A stretch of DNA of 64,000 bases from Modicisalibacter radicis (GCF_900961225.1 NZ_CAAHFN010000076.1:62001-126000); one strand, 5' to 3'. Positions 1 through 8,809 are shown, counted from the first letter of the stretch. Notes: generated from the sequence alone by a model not told the origin. Numbers and translations: made by a program.

Positions 1-44
1 GGCCGTTTGTGCGCGCGAGCGTGAACCAAGGAGCCCCGCCCCCC

Positions 45-1550
45 ATGACCGTGATCCGCCAGGACGATCTGATCCAGAGCGTCGCCGATGCCCTGCAGTA
101 CATCTCCTACTACCATCCCAAGGATTTCATCGAGGCCATGCATGCGGCCTATCAGCGGGAGGAAAACCCGGCGGCACGCGATGCCATCGCGCAGATTCTG
201 ATCAATTCGCGGATGTGCGCTACCGGTCATCGGCCGATCTGTCAGGATACCGGCATCGTCACCGTCTTCGTGCATGTGGGGATGAACGTGCGCTGGGAAT
301 CCGACATGAGCCTCGACGACATGATCAACGAGGGCGTGAGGCGGGCCTACCTGAACCCCGACAACGTGCTGCGCGCATCGGTACTCGCCGATCCCGACGG
401 CAAGCGGGCGAACACCCGCGACAATACGCCGGCGGTCATTCACCACAAGCTGGTTCCGGGCGATACCGTCGAGGTTCATGTCGCCGCCAAGGGCGGGGGC
501 AGCGAGGCCAAGTCCAAGTTCGCGATGCTCAATCCCTCCGACAGCGTGGTCGACTGGGTGCTCGAGCAACTGCCCCGGATGGGCGCCGGCTGGTGCCCGC
601 CGGGCATGCTCGGCATCGGCATCGGCGGCACCGCCGAGAAGGCCATGGAGCTCGCCAAGGAAGCCTTGCTCGATCCCATCGACATTCAGGCGCTGCAGGC
701 CCGCGGCGCCGCGAACCGTGCCGAGGAGCTGCGCCTCGAGCTCTACGACAAGGTCAACCGCACGGGGATCGGAGCCCAGGGGTTGGGCGGCCTGACCACG
801 GTGCTCGACATCAAGGTGAAGGATTATCCGACCCACGCCGCCAACAAGCCGGTGGCGATCATTCCCAACTGCGCCGCCACGCGGCATGTGCACTTCAGCC
901 TGGACGGCTCAGGCGTCGCCGAGCTCCCGGTGCCCAGGCTGGAGGATTGGCCCGAGATCACTCGTGAGGCGGGTGGCAACGTCAAGCGCGTCGACCTGGA
1001 TGCCGTCACCCCCGAAGAGGTGCAGACATGGCAGCCTGGCGACACCCTGCTGCTCAACGGCAGGCTCTTGACCGGCCGGGACGCGGCCCACAAGCGCATG
1101 GTCGACATGCTGGCCAGGGGAGAAGCGCTGCCGGTGGATCTCAGGGGGCGGTTCATCTACTACGTGGGCCCGGTGGATCCGGTCCGCGATGAAGTGATGG
1201 GCCCGGCCGGCCCGACGACCGCCACCCGCATGGACAAGTTCACCCGGACCATGCTCGAGCGGACCGGACTGCTGGGGATGGTCGGCAAGGCCGAGCGTGG
1301 CCCGGTGGCGATCGAGGCGATCCGTGACAATCGCGCGGTCTACCTGATGGCGGTGGGCGGTGCTGCCTATCTGGTCGCCCAGGCGATCAAGAAATCCCGC
1401 GTGGTGGGCTTCGAGGACCTGGGGATGGAGGCGATCTACGAGTTCGAGGTCGAGGACATGCCGGTGACCGTGGCCGTCGACCCCCGGGGCGAGTCGGTAC
1501 ACCGGACGGGGCCGGCCAGGTGGAAAGAGATCATCGCCGAGCGCGCGTGA
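45..1550 (+). CDS. fumA: Class I (iron-sulfur) fumarate hydratase
   Basis: Interconverts fumarate and malate in the TCA cycle with an oxygen-sensitive [4Fe-4S] cluster. The 501-residue protein has the two-part class I layout: an N-terminal cluster-binding domain carrying CQDTG near residue 66 and GWCPPGMLGIGIGG, then the NCAATRH segment, and a C-terminal beta domain with YYVGPVDP. The start is the ATG at 45 because AAGGAG (28-33) sits 11 bases upstream; an earlier in-frame GTG at 9 would add 12 residues without its own ribosome site. No partner gene is visible upstream because the window begins here. FumA and FumB types cannot be told apart from sequence alone. Confidence 0.93.
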   Translation: MTVIRQDDLIQSVADALQYISYYHPKDFIEAMHAAYQREENPAARDAIAQILINSRMCATGHRPICQDTGIVTVFVHVGMNVRWESDMSLDDMINEGVRRAYLNPDNVLRASVLADPDGKRANTRDNTPAVIHHKLVPGDTVEVHVAAKGGGSEAKSKFAMLNPSDSVVDWVLEQLPRMGAGWCPPGMLGIGIGGTAEKAMELAKEALLDPIDIQALQARGAANRAEELRLELYDKVNRTGIGAQGLGGLTTVLDIKVKDYPTHAANKPVAIIPNCAATRHVHFSLDGSGVAELPVPRLEDWPEITREAGGNVKRVDLDAVTPEEVQTWQPGDTLLLNGRLLTGRDAAHKRMVDMLARGEALPVDLRGRFIYYVGPVDPVRDEVMGPAGPTTATRMDKFTRTMLERTGLLGMVGKAERGPVAIEAIRDNRAVYLMAVGGAAYLVAQAIKKSRVVGFEDLGMEAIYEFEVEDMPVTVAVDPRGESVHRTGPARWKEIIAERA

Positions 1551-1613
1551 CGCTGGCTGTCCACGAGACCCCGGCGTAGGCTGGGGGCGTACTTTCACAG
1601 CCCTGGAGGCGCC

Positions 1614-1646
1614 ATGACGACCGCTAGCGGTACGGATCGCCGATGA
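1614..1646 (+). CDS. 10-codon mini-ORF coupled to cardiolipin synthase
   Basis: A tiny reading frame (MTTASGTDRR) starts 4 bases after a strong GGAGG at 1605-1609. Its TGA (1644-1646) overlaps the ATG of the cardiolipin synthase gene (1643-1645) in an ATGA arrangement. The downstream gene has no ribosome site of its own, so ribosomes finishing the mini-ORF could restart on it. I see no regulatory codon runs in the peptide. The overlap is seen directly; translation and a coupling role are inferred. Confidence 0.45.
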   Translation: MTTASGTDRR

Positions 1647-3061
1647 CATCCTGGCTGTTGGGTGCAGGCGTGTTCGTGATCCATCTGGCCGGGGTGGTCT
1701 CGGCGGTGCTGGCGCTGCTTTCCAGCCGCACGTCGCAGGGCGCGGTGGCCTGGATTATCAGTCTGGTCACCTTTCCCTACGCGGCGCTACCGGCGTACTG
1801 GGTCTTCGGTCGACCGCGGTTCTACGGCTATGTCTCCTCGCGAGGCGAGCATGACTCGACCTTGCGGCGGATACTCGCCCGTTATCGGCCCCTGATAGAG
1901 CCGTACCTCACCGAGGCGGCGAACGTACGCGTCCAGGCCGTGGAAAAGCTGGCGATGATGCCGCTGACCGGCGGCAACCGCGCTTCGCTGCTGATCGATG
2001 GGCAGGCGACCTTCGACAGCCTGTTCGCCGGCATAGAGGCCGCGCGGGATTACGTGCTGGTGCAGTTCTTCATCATCCGGCGCGATCGCCTGGGTATCGC
2101 CTTGAAGGATCTGCTCGAGCGCAAGGCCGGGCAGGGCGTGCGGGTCTACCTGCTCTACGACGAGATCGGCTGCCATTCGCTGGACGACGGCTATCTCGAC
2201 GACTTGTCTCGTGCCGGTGTCGAGGTCAGTGCCTTCAATTCGTCGCGCGGCTTTCGACATCGCTTTCAGCTCAACTTTCGCAATCATCGCAAGGTCACCG
2301 TCGTCGACGGCGTGCTCGGCTGGACGGGCGGGCTCAACGTCGGTGTCGAGTACCTCGGCGAGGATGCGCGCCACGGACCGTGGCGAGACACCCACCTGAT
2401 GCTGTCCGGGCCCAGCGTACTGGGGCTGCAGGAAGCCTTCTGGGAGGACTGGCACTGGGCCACGGGCCGGGTCATCGATCTCGAGTGGAAGCCCAGGGTG
2501 ACCTGCGACGAATGCCAGCATGTGGTGATCGTGCCCTCGGGGCCGGCCGATGGCCTGGAAACCGCCAGCCTGCTGATGCAGCACAATATCCATGGTGCCC
2601 AGCAGCGCCTGTGGATCACCAGCCCCTATTTCGTTCCCGACCAGGGCGTGCAGGATGCCTTGCGACTGGCGGCGCTGCGGGGTGTCGATGTTCGGGTAAT
2701 GATGCCCGAACGCCCGGATCATCTGCTGGTCTTCCTGTCGGCGTTCTCGTTTCTGCCCGACATGATTCGTGCCGGCGTGAAGATATACCGTTATCAACCC
2801 GGCTTTCTTCACCAGAAGGTAATGTTGATCGACGATCACAGCGCCACGGTGGGAACGGTCAATCTCGACAATCGCTCGTTCCGGCTCAATTTCGAGATCA
2901 CCGCCTTCATTCCCGATCATGGCTTCGCCGCCGAAGTCGCGGTGATGCTCGAGAACGACTTCGCCCAGTGTCGCGGCGTGACCCTCGAGGAACTGGAAAG
3001 CCGGCCGCTATGGCGCAAGCTGGTATCCCGCGCCGCCTACTTGCTGGCCCCGGTTCAATAA
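1643..3061 (+). CDS. cls: Cardiolipin synthase (phospholipase D superfamily)
   Basis: Makes cardiolipin by transferring phosphatidyl groups between phospholipids at the inner membrane. The 472-residue protein has two N-terminal membrane segments (about residues 5-25 and 33-53) and two HKD catalytic motifs: HRKVTVVD (H215, K217, D222) and HQKVMLID (H390, K392, D397). This is the usual ClsA-type length and order. The start overlaps the stop of a 10-codon mini-ORF that carries the good ribosome site. Cardiolipin content is known to matter for osmotic adaptation, which suits a halophile, but no osmotic control element is visible here. Confidence 0.93.
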   Translation: MTSWLLGAGVFVIHLAGVVSAVLALLSSRTSQGAVAWIISLVTFPYAALPAYWVFGRPRFYGYVSSRGEHDSTLRRILARYRPLIEPYLTEAANVRVQAVEKLAMMPLTGGNRASLLIDGQATFDSLFAGIEAARDYVLVQFFIIRRDRLGIALKDLLERKAGQGVRVYLLYDEIGCHSLDDGYLDDLSRAGVEVSAFNSSRGFRHRFQLNFRNHRKVTVVDGVLGWTGGLNVGVEYLGEDARHGPWRDTHLMLSGPSVLGLQEAFWEDWHWATGRVIDLEWKPRVTCDECQHVVIVPSGPADGLETASLLMQHNIHGAQQRLWITSPYFVPDQGVQDALRLAALRGVDVRVMMPERPDHLLVFLSAFSFLPDMIRAGVKIYRYQPGFLHQKVMLIDDHSATVGTVNLDNRSFRLNFEITAFIPDHGFAAEVAVMLENDFAQCRGVTLEELESRPLWRKLVSRAAYLLAPVQ

Positions 3062-3175
3062 TCCGCGTCGCGAAGCCATCCGCCATGGTGGGTGGGTCCC
3101 GGCTTGGGTACACTCAGGCGCGTCGTGGCTGGCGAACATCCAGCCGTCTACCTTCTCACTCGATGTGGAGCCACG

Positions 3176-4093
3176 GTGAACCTCGAAACCAAATGGCTGG
3201 AAGACTTCGTGGCACTGGCCAACACGCGCAGCTTCTCGGCGTCGGCGCGCCAGCGTCACGTCACCCAGCCGGCCTTCAGCCGGCGTATCCGTTCGCTGGA
3301 GCAGGCCGTCGGGGCGACCCTGGTCGATCGCTCGACGACTCCGGTGGGGCTGACTCCGGAGGGCCAGCTGTTCCTGATCACCGCGCGCAACCTGGTCGAG
3401 CAGCTCAGCGAAAGCCTCAGCCACCTGCGCGGCCTGGCGATCGCCAATGAAGCCCTCGACATCGTGGCGGCGCATTCGCTGGCCCTGGCCTTCTACCCGC
3501 GCTGGATTTCGCGCCTGCAGAAGGGCGTCGGCGAGTTGCCTACGCGCCTGGCGGCGATGAACGTCGGCGATGCCATCCATGTGCTGCGCGAGGGCAACTG
3601 CGACCTGATGCTTGGCTACCATGATCCTTACGCGACCATGCAGCTCGATGCCGAAGTGTTTCCCTCGTTCTCGATCGGCAAGGCGATGATGGTGCCGGTG
3701 TGCATGCCCGATACCGAGGGCCGGCCTCTGTATCCCCTCGATGGCGAGCGTTCGATACCGTTTCTGGCCTATACCCAGGGTGCCTTCCTGGGGCGCTCGG
3801 TACGCATGCTGCTGAAGAACGATCCGACACGCATGCGCCTGAAGACCATCTACGAGACGGCGATGGCCGAAGGACTCAAGGGCATGGCGCTGCAGGGCGT
3901 GGGGATGGCCTGGATACCCGATTTCTGCATCCGTGACGAACTCGCCAGCGGCCGCCTGGTGCGGGCCGGTGACGGTGCCTGGGACATTCCGCTGGAGGTG
4001 CGGCTGTACCGCTGCGCGCTGGTACACAAGCCCGGTGTGGAGCAGCTGTGGCGGCAGATGATGAAGCTGCCGCGGGATTTCCTGCAGGCTTGA
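3176..4093 (+). CDS. LysR-family regulator, HypT (YjiE)-like
   Basis: A transcription factor with an N-terminal winged helix-turn-helix (about residues 1-60, including VTQPAFSRRIRSLEQAVG) and a LysR substrate-binding domain. The opening NLETKWLEDF, the AAHSLALAF stretch and the late GMAWIPDF stretch resemble E. coli HypT/YjiE, the hypochlorite-responsive regulator, so this is probably that subfamily. The start is the GTG at 3176, preceded by GGAG at 3167-3170; a longer frame would add 28 residues that do not fit the family. It follows cls by about 115 bases and converges with the next gene. Its targets are unknown. A second, related regulator lies at 36864-37775. Confidence 0.85.
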   Translation: MNLETKWLEDFVALANTRSFSASARQRHVTQPAFSRRIRSLEQAVGATLVDRSTTPVGLTPEGQLFLITARNLVEQLSESLSHLRGLAIANEALDIVAAHSLALAFYPRWISRLQKGVGELPTRLAAMNVGDAIHVLREGNCDLMLGYHDPYATMQLDAEVFPSFSIGKAMMVPVCMPDTEGRPLYPLDGERSIPFLAYTQGAFLGRSVRMLLKNDPTRMRLKTIYETAMAEGLKGMALQGVGMAWIPDFCIRDELASGRLVRAGDGAWDIPLEVRLYRCALVHKPGVEQLWRQMMKLPRDFLQA

Positions 4094-4114
4094 ACTCGAG
4101 TCGCCACGCGGCGG

Positions 4115-5206
4115 CTAAGGGGCGCCCCAGCCCGCGGGCAGGCCGAGAAAGTTCTGAATGATGAAGAAGTGGTCTTCGAACAGCGTATCCGGCTCGAGGT
4201 CGGCCAGCGCCACCCAGCGCGCCTGCTCGCCGCCCTTGGCGGGCTTGAGCTGCGGCAGGCGCTGTTCGGGGCGCAGGGCGAAATAGAAGGCCTCGGCCAG
4301 GGTGCGTCCCCGCCAGCTGCGATGGGGGTTGTCGAACAACCGCTGATCGCGCAGCGAGCCCTTGAGCACCGGTTCGGGCACCTTCAGCCTCACTCGCTCG
4401 CGGAGTTCGCGCAGGCAGGCATCCTGCAGGCGCTCGTGGGGGTTGATGAACCCGCCGGGCAGTGCCAGCAGCCCCTTGCCGGGAGCGGCGTTGCGACGCA
4501 CCAGCAATACGTGGCCGGATTGCACCACCACCGCGTTGACGGTCACGAAGATCGGCGGATAGGGCGCCTGGGCCCAGGCACTGCGATACTGCTCGAGCAG
4601 TTGCTGCTCTTCGAGCAGCTGTTGGCAGGCCTCGGAATCGTGGAAGGCGTTCAGGGCGTGATGCACGTTCGCGGGGAGATCGTGCGCGGCACCGGTCGAC
4701 AGATAGTCGCTTGCCGAGTTACGGGAGTGAAAGAGCCGTTCGCGAATGTGGCTCGCCGAGATACCGTCGACCAGCGGCACGCTGACCGATTCCCACTGTG
4801 GAAACAGGCTCAGGAAGTAGCTCGACTGACCGCGGCTGGCGCCGATCAGGCCGATACGCGGCAGCTTGCCCTGGCAGGGCTGTGCGATGTCGCGCACCTT
4901 GCGTTGCACGTCGCGCACCCAGACATCGTCATTGTACAAGGCGTCGAGCAGCGGCTCGATCTCGAGCCGGTCGTTGTCGGCGTCGTTGAAACCGCTGCGC
5001 AGCATGTCGCGCCGCTCTTCGAAGCGCCAGGGGTTACGCAACGAGCGCGCCTGCCAGGCCGAGCCGATCAGCACGATGACCTGTCGCGCTCGCTTGAGCG
5101 CCTCGTGGATCACCGCGAGATGGCCCAGGTGCGGAGGCTGGAAACGGCCGATGAACACCAGGCAATCGAAATCGGGCTGCTGCATCGCGTCGGACGAGGA
5201 TTCCAT
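4115..5206 (-). CDS. nadM: Bifunctional NMN adenylyltransferase/Nudix hydrolase
   Basis: A two-domain protein of 363 residues for NAD metabolism. The N-terminal nucleotidyltransferase has GRFQPPHLGH, the signature of NadM-type nicotinamide-mononucleotide adenylyltransferases. The C-terminal Nudix domain has GGFINPHERLQDACLRELRE, which matches the Nudix box loosely. The family is known to join NAD synthesis from NMN to ADP-ribose-type hydrolysis. The start is the ATG at 5206 with GGAG just upstream; a longer frame adds 17 residues. It is divergent from yihY, and a promoter with a palindrome over its -10 lies at 5228-5262. Confidence 0.9.
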   Translation of the reverse strand: MESSSDAMQQPDFDCLVFIGRFQPPHLGHLAVIHEALKRARQVIVLIGSAWQARSLRNPWRFEERRDMLRSGFNDADNDRLEIEPLLDALYNDDVWVRDVQRKVRDIAQPCQGKLPRIGLIGASRGQSSYFLSLFPQWESVSVPLVDGISASHIRERLFHSRNSASDYLSTGAAHDLPANVHHALNAFHDSEACQQLLEEQQLLEQYRSAWAQAPYPPIFVTVNAVVVQSGHVLLVRRNAAPGKGLLALPGGFINPHERLQDACLRELRERVRLKVPEPVLKGSLRDQRLFDNPHRSWRGRTLAEAFYFALRPEQRLPQLKPAKGGEQARWVALADLEPDTLFEDHFFIIQNFLGLPAGWGAP

Positions 5207-5227
5207 GGGCGCTCCGGTGAGAGTGGC

Positions 5228-5262
5228 GCGGCCATTATGGGTGGCCGCCCCAGGCACTACAA
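5228..5262 (-). promoter_or_regulatory. Promoter for nadM with palindrome over the -10
   Basis: On the minus strand TTGTAG (5257-5262), a 17-base spacer and CATAAT (5234-5239) form a sigma-70-like promoter about 27 bases before the nadM start. An inverted repeat, GCGGCCA (5228-5234) and TGGCCGC (5242-5248), covers the -10 as an operator would. Further upstream GAGCGTTCCG occurs twice (5265-5274 and 5280-5289) with a 15-base period. The elements are seen; regulator binding is inferred. Confidence 0.45.
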
Positions 5263-5363
5263 GAGAGCGTTCCGGAAGTGAGCGTTCCGATCATGGCGAG
5301 TCGCTTTCGCATGCCGGGGCCGGCCCGGTTATGCTGGTTTGAATGGCCATAAAGGATTCCGCC

Positions 5364-6269
5364 GTGATTACCAAGACATTCGCCTACTGGTTTCGCATCG
5401 TGCGCGACGCGATCAAGCTGTGGCTCGATCACAATGCGTTCAGCTATGCCGGTTCGCTGGCCTTCTACACGCTATTCTCGCTGGCGCCGACGGTGATCAT
5501 CGCCGTCACGGTGATCGGCGTGGTGCTTGGCGAGGATGCCGCCCGGGGCGAGATCGTCGCGAATCTTCAGGGGCTGATCGGCCCCGGCGCGGCCGAGGCC
5601 GTGGAGAACGCCGTTGCCGCCTCGCGGATCGAGAGCTCGGGGGTGCTCCCCACGCTGCTTGGGGTCGGCACGCTATTGGTAGGGGCGACGACGGTATTCG
5701 CGCAGATGCAGTATTCGTTAAACAGCCTGTGGGGCGTGACCGCCAACCCCGATCGCAACAGCCTGCTGGTCTTCCTGCAGAAACGCGTGCTGTCGATGGC
5801 GGTGGTGGTGTCGATCGGCTTCGTGTTGCTGGTGTCGCTGGTGCTGGGCGTCGCATTGCGTGCGGCGTTTCGCTATGCCGGTGGCTGGCTGCCCGGTAGC
5901 GAACTCCTGCTCAGCGTCGGCGAACTGACGCTGTCGCTGCTGGTGATCGCGCTGTTCTTTGCCACGATCTTCAAGATCCTTCCCGATGTCATGCTGCGTT
6001 GGCGGGATGTCGTGGTCGGTGCGCTGGTTACCGCGGTGCTGTTCGCCATCGGTCGCTACGGAATCGCCGCCTACCTGGCCTATACCGCCACGGCCTCGAC
6101 CTATGGCGCTGCCGGCTCGGTGGTGCTGATCCTGCTGTGGGTCTATTACTCCTCGCTGATTCTGCTGTTCGGCGCGGCCTTGACGCGGACGCATTTCGAG
6201 GCGCGCGGCTTGAAAATCGTTCCGCGCAACATGGCGGTGCGGGTCAAGACCGAATTGCTGCATGGCTGA
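5364..6269 (+). CDS. yihY: YihY/BrkB-family inner membrane protein
   Basis: A membrane protein of about 301 residues with six or so hydrophobic spans. It has the FSYAGSLAFYTLFSLAP segment near the start and a late GSVVLILLWVYYSSLILLFGA segment's characteristic pattern, both typical of the YihY/BrkB (older name RNase BN-like) family. No catalytic residues are recognised and the cellular role of the family is not settled. The GTG at 5364 is preferred because AGGA lies at 5353-5356; an ATG at 5343 would add seven residues with no clear ribosome site. Confidence 0.85.
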   Translation: MITKTFAYWFRIVRDAIKLWLDHNAFSYAGSLAFYTLFSLAPTVIIAVTVIGVVLGEDAARGEIVANLQGLIGPGAAEAVENAVAASRIESSGVLPTLLGVGTLLVGATTVFAQMQYSLNSLWGVTANPDRNSLLVFLQKRVLSMAVVVSIGFVLLVSLVLGVALRAAFRYAGGWLPGSELLLSVGELTLSLLVIALFFATIFKILPDVMLRWRDVVVGALVTAVLFAIGRYGIAAYLAYTATASTYGAAGSVVLILLWVYYSSLILLFGAALTRTHFEARGLKIVPRNMAVRVKTELLHG

Positions 6270-6295
6270 GCGTGGCCAGGCGGGCTTCTTGCCGC

Positions 6296-6430
6296 GCGCA
6301 AGCGGCCGAGCGCCGGTCGACGGCAGTTGTTGTGGAGGACGATGATAACCGCCTTGAGCCCGCTGGCCGGGTCACTGGCAAAGATGACCTGCTCGAGGCT
6401 GGAGAAGTCGGCGTGATCGAAGATCGACAT
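6296..6430 (-). pseudogene. Remnant of a leucine/Glu-family dehydrogenase N-terminus
   Basis: About 45 codons on the minus strand read like the start of a leucine (Leu/Phe/Val) dehydrogenase: MSIFDHADFSSLEQVIFASD, then PASGLKAVI, then a worn HNN....PALG where the family normally has HNT.LGPALGG. A ribosome-site-like AGAGGGG lies just before the ATG at 6430. The glycine-rich substrate loop is damaged (PALGRLR), and the frame soon runs into sequence overlapping the end of yihY on the other strand. None of the remaining 300 or so residues is present, so this is a truncated relic. It is the main content of the 355-base gap between yihY and the acylphosphatase gene. Confidence 0.65.
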
Positions 6431-6624
6431 TGTTGTCGCCCCTCTCTCATGGAGGTTTCTCGTTTTGGAACCGGCCAAGGCGGGGCTAGTGCGGCCTGTA
6501 TAGTCAAGCCTAGGGCAGCGCAGGCGCCCTGTCTCGATTTGGGCTGCCCGGGGAGGCGATGCTACAACTATCGATACAGCGCGGCCTCGTGGTCGTGACC
6601 GGCATGCAGTCGCAGGAGATCGTC

Positions 6625-6897
6625 ATGGATCGATGTTGTGTAAAGGCCTTCGTCGATGGCCGGGTACAGGGAGTAAGCTATCGCGCCGCGGTCCAGGAGC
6701 GCGCGCTCACCCACCGTGTGACGGGGTATGCCCGGAACCTGCCCGACGGGCGCGTGGAAGTGTTGCTGTGCGGCGACCGCGAGGCGGTCAACGCGCTTAC
6801 CGAGTGGCTCTGGCAGGGGCCACCGGCGGCGCGGGTGACCCATGTGGAATTGCATGCTGTCGAGTGGTGCGATCGTGACAGCTTCGTGACCCGGTAG
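6625..6897 (+). CDS. acyP: Acylphosphatase
   Basis: A small cytoplasmic enzyme of 90 residues, the normal family length, that hydrolyses acyl phosphates. It keeps the GRVQGVSYR phosphate-binding loop (catalytic arginine at the end of that motif) and the GYARNLPDGRVEV strand with the catalytic asparagine. The ATG at 6625 has AGGAG at 6614-6618; an upstream in-frame start would add 22 atypical residues. It converges with the nucleoside hydrolase gene 15 bases away. Confidence 0.92.
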   Translation: MDRCCVKAFVDGRVQGVSYRAAVQERALTHRVTGYARNLPDGRVEVLLCGDREAVNALTEWLWQGPPAARVTHVELHAVEWCDRDSFVTR

Positions 6898-6912
6898 CCA
6901 GGAGGCGTCGCG

Positions 6913-7854
6913 TCAGCTCAGTGTCTCGACGATCCAGTCGACGACGGCAGGGCCGTCGGCGTCCAGGCATACCCGGGCGCTCGGCGTGCGCGACCAGCGC
7001 TCGGCGATGAACGGACGGCCCGCCGCCGCAAAGATCGTCTGGCCCTCGGCGTCGCCCTCGGTGACGACCGTCAGGTGCCCCTCCACGGCGGTGAACAGTT
7101 CGGGCTTCATCAGCCAGGCCAGGGCGCAGCTGTCGTGCGGGCAGCAGCCATCGATACCCAGCGCCTGCTGATAGAACGCCTTGTAGAAGTCGTAGCTGCC
7201 GGCCAGCACCTCGCCAAGCCGCCCTTGGCCAGCGGCGATCCGGGCCATCGCCTCGGGGTCGAGGACGCACCGGTGTGTGGCGTCCAGGCCAACCAGCGTC
7301 AATGGCCAGCCGGCGGTCAGCACGCGCTGCCCGGCGTGGGGGTCGTTGAACAGGTTGGCTTCGGCGACCGGCGTGACGTTGCCGCCTTCACGGATCGATC
7401 CCCCCATCACCACCACGTGCTTGACGCGCTCGACGATGCCCGGGTCTAGCTGCAGGGCCGCGGCGAGGTTGCCCAGCGGGCCCACCGCGACCAGCGTGAT
7501 CTCGCCGGGGCGGGCATTGACCTGATCGACGATGAATTGCGCGGCGCTGATGGCCTCGGCACGCCCCTGGATCTCGGGCAGCCCGATATTGCCCAGGCCG
7601 TTGTCGCCGTGAATGTGCCTGGGCGGCGGGAAGCGCGTCTTGACCATGGGGCCGGCCGCGCCCTGGGCCACCGGGATACGCTGCCCGGCGAGTTCGGCAA
7701 GCAGCAGGGCGTTGTGGGTTGCCGTGGTGACATCGACATTGCCGTAGGTGGTAGTCATGCCGAGCAGTTCGATGTCCGGATGAGCGAGGGCGATGGCGAT
7801 GGCCTGGGCGTCGTCGACGCCGGGGTCGGTATCGAAAATGATCGGTGTGGGCAT
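6913..7854 (-). CDS. Inosine-uridine preferring nucleoside hydrolase
   Basis: Splits ribonucleosides into base and ribose for salvage. The 313-residue protein starts with FDTDPGVDDAQAIAIAL, the aspartate-rich calcium site typical of the family, and keeps DNGLGNIGLPE. It lies 34 bases downstream of a PfkB-family kinase gene on the same strand, consistent with released ribose being phosphorylated by the neighbour. Base specificity (RihA, RihB or RihC type) cannot be decided by eye. Confidence 0.92.
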   Translation of the reverse strand: MPTPIIFDTDPGVDDAQAIAIALAHPDIELLGMTTTYGNVDVTTATHNALLLAELAGQRIPVAQGAAGPMVKTRFPPPRHIHGDNGLGNIGLPEIQGRAEAISAAQFIVDQVNARPGEITLVAVGPLGNLAAALQLDPGIVERVKHVVVMGGSIREGGNVTPVAEANLFNDPHAGQRVLTAGWPLTLVGLDATHRCVLDPEAMARIAAGQGRLGEVLAGSYDFYKAFYQQALGIDGCCPHDSCALAWLMKPELFTAVEGHLTVVTEGDAEGQTIFAAAGRPFIAERWSRTPSARVCLDADGPAVVDWIVETLS

Positions 7855-7888
7855 GCTTGGAATCCTATTGTGGTCGGGTTCGTGGCAT

Positions 7889-8809
7889 TCAGTCTGCGTC
7901 TATCGCCAGTTCCTGCCAATGGCCGGCGGCCTCCATGACTTCGCTGAAGACGGGGATGCTGGGGGCAGCGCCTTCGCGCTGGACGCACAGCGCCGAAGCT
8001 GCGCTGGCAAGCCGCAATGCCGCGGCGACATGGTGTTCGTGCTGAATCGCGGCCATGAAATAGCCGATGAAGGTGTCGCCGGCGGCCGTGGTGTCACGCG
8101 CCTCGACCTTGTGCGCGGCAAGCCGCAGCCGCTGGCTGTCGCTTTGATAGCAGACGCCTTCGCCACCTAGGGTGAGCACTATTTCGCTGCCCGGCAACTT
8201 ATCCTGAAGCGCATCGAGCAGCCGCTCGACGGCATCGCTTTCATCGAGTCCGACCAGCGCGGCCGCTTCGCCGCGATTGAGAAACAGCAACCGGCAACGC
8301 TCGAGGGGCAGGCGCAGGACGTCGGCAGTCATGGGGGCGGGATTGAACGCGATGCGCATGCCCCTGTCGGCGGCGCTCACCATCAGTTTGCCGAGCGCAT
8401 TGCACTCGTTCTGGAGCAGCAGCCAGTCGCCCCCGGCAATCGAGGTGAGCAGGGCCCGATGGTGGGCATCGGTAAAGCCATGGTTGGCGCCGGGGTGGAG
8501 GATGATCGAGTTCTCGCCGTGATCGTCGACCTGAATCAGCGCATGACCGCTGGGCTCGGCGGTCAATTCGATGTGCGCGGTATTGACGCCGGCCGAGGAG
8601 AGCGTTTCCAGGGCCCAGCGATCGGTCTGGCCGAGGCGTCCCCAGTGGGTGACGCTACCGCCGGCCCGGGCAACGGCAAGCGACTGATTGGCCCCCTTGC
8701 CCCCGAGAACCTGACGATAGCCGTGACTGGTCAGGGTTTCGCCCGGGCGAACCAGGTGAGGGACTCGATAGACATGGTCGATATTGATCGAGCCATAGTT
8801 GTAGAGCAT
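7889..8809 (-). CDS. rbsK: PfkB-family sugar kinase, probable ribokinase
   Basis: Probably phosphorylates ribose to ribose-5-phosphate. The 306-residue protein has the N-terminal GGKGANQSLAVARAGG motif and the C-terminal ARDTTAAGDTFIGYF anion-hole and catalytic-aspartate motif of the PfkB family. The ATG at 8809 follows a strong GGAGG; a longer frame adds only seven residues. Its place upstream of the nucleoside hydrolase supports ribose as substrate, though other PfkB substrates such as a nucleoside are possible. Confidence 0.85.
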   Translation of the reverse strand: MLYNYGSINIDHVYRVPHLVRPGETLTSHGYRQVLGGKGANQSLAVARAGGSVTHWGRLGQTDRWALETLSSAGVNTAHIELTAEPSGHALIQVDDHGENSIILHPGANHGFTDAHHRALLTSIAGGDWLLLQNECNALGKLMVSAADRGMRIAFNPAPMTADVLRLPLERCRLLFLNRGEAAALVGLDESDAVERLLDALQDKLPGSEIVLTLGGEGVCYQSDSQRLRLAAHKVEARDTTAAGDTFIGYFMAAIQHEHHVAAALRLASAASALCVQREGAAPSIPVFSEVMEAAGHWQELAIDAD

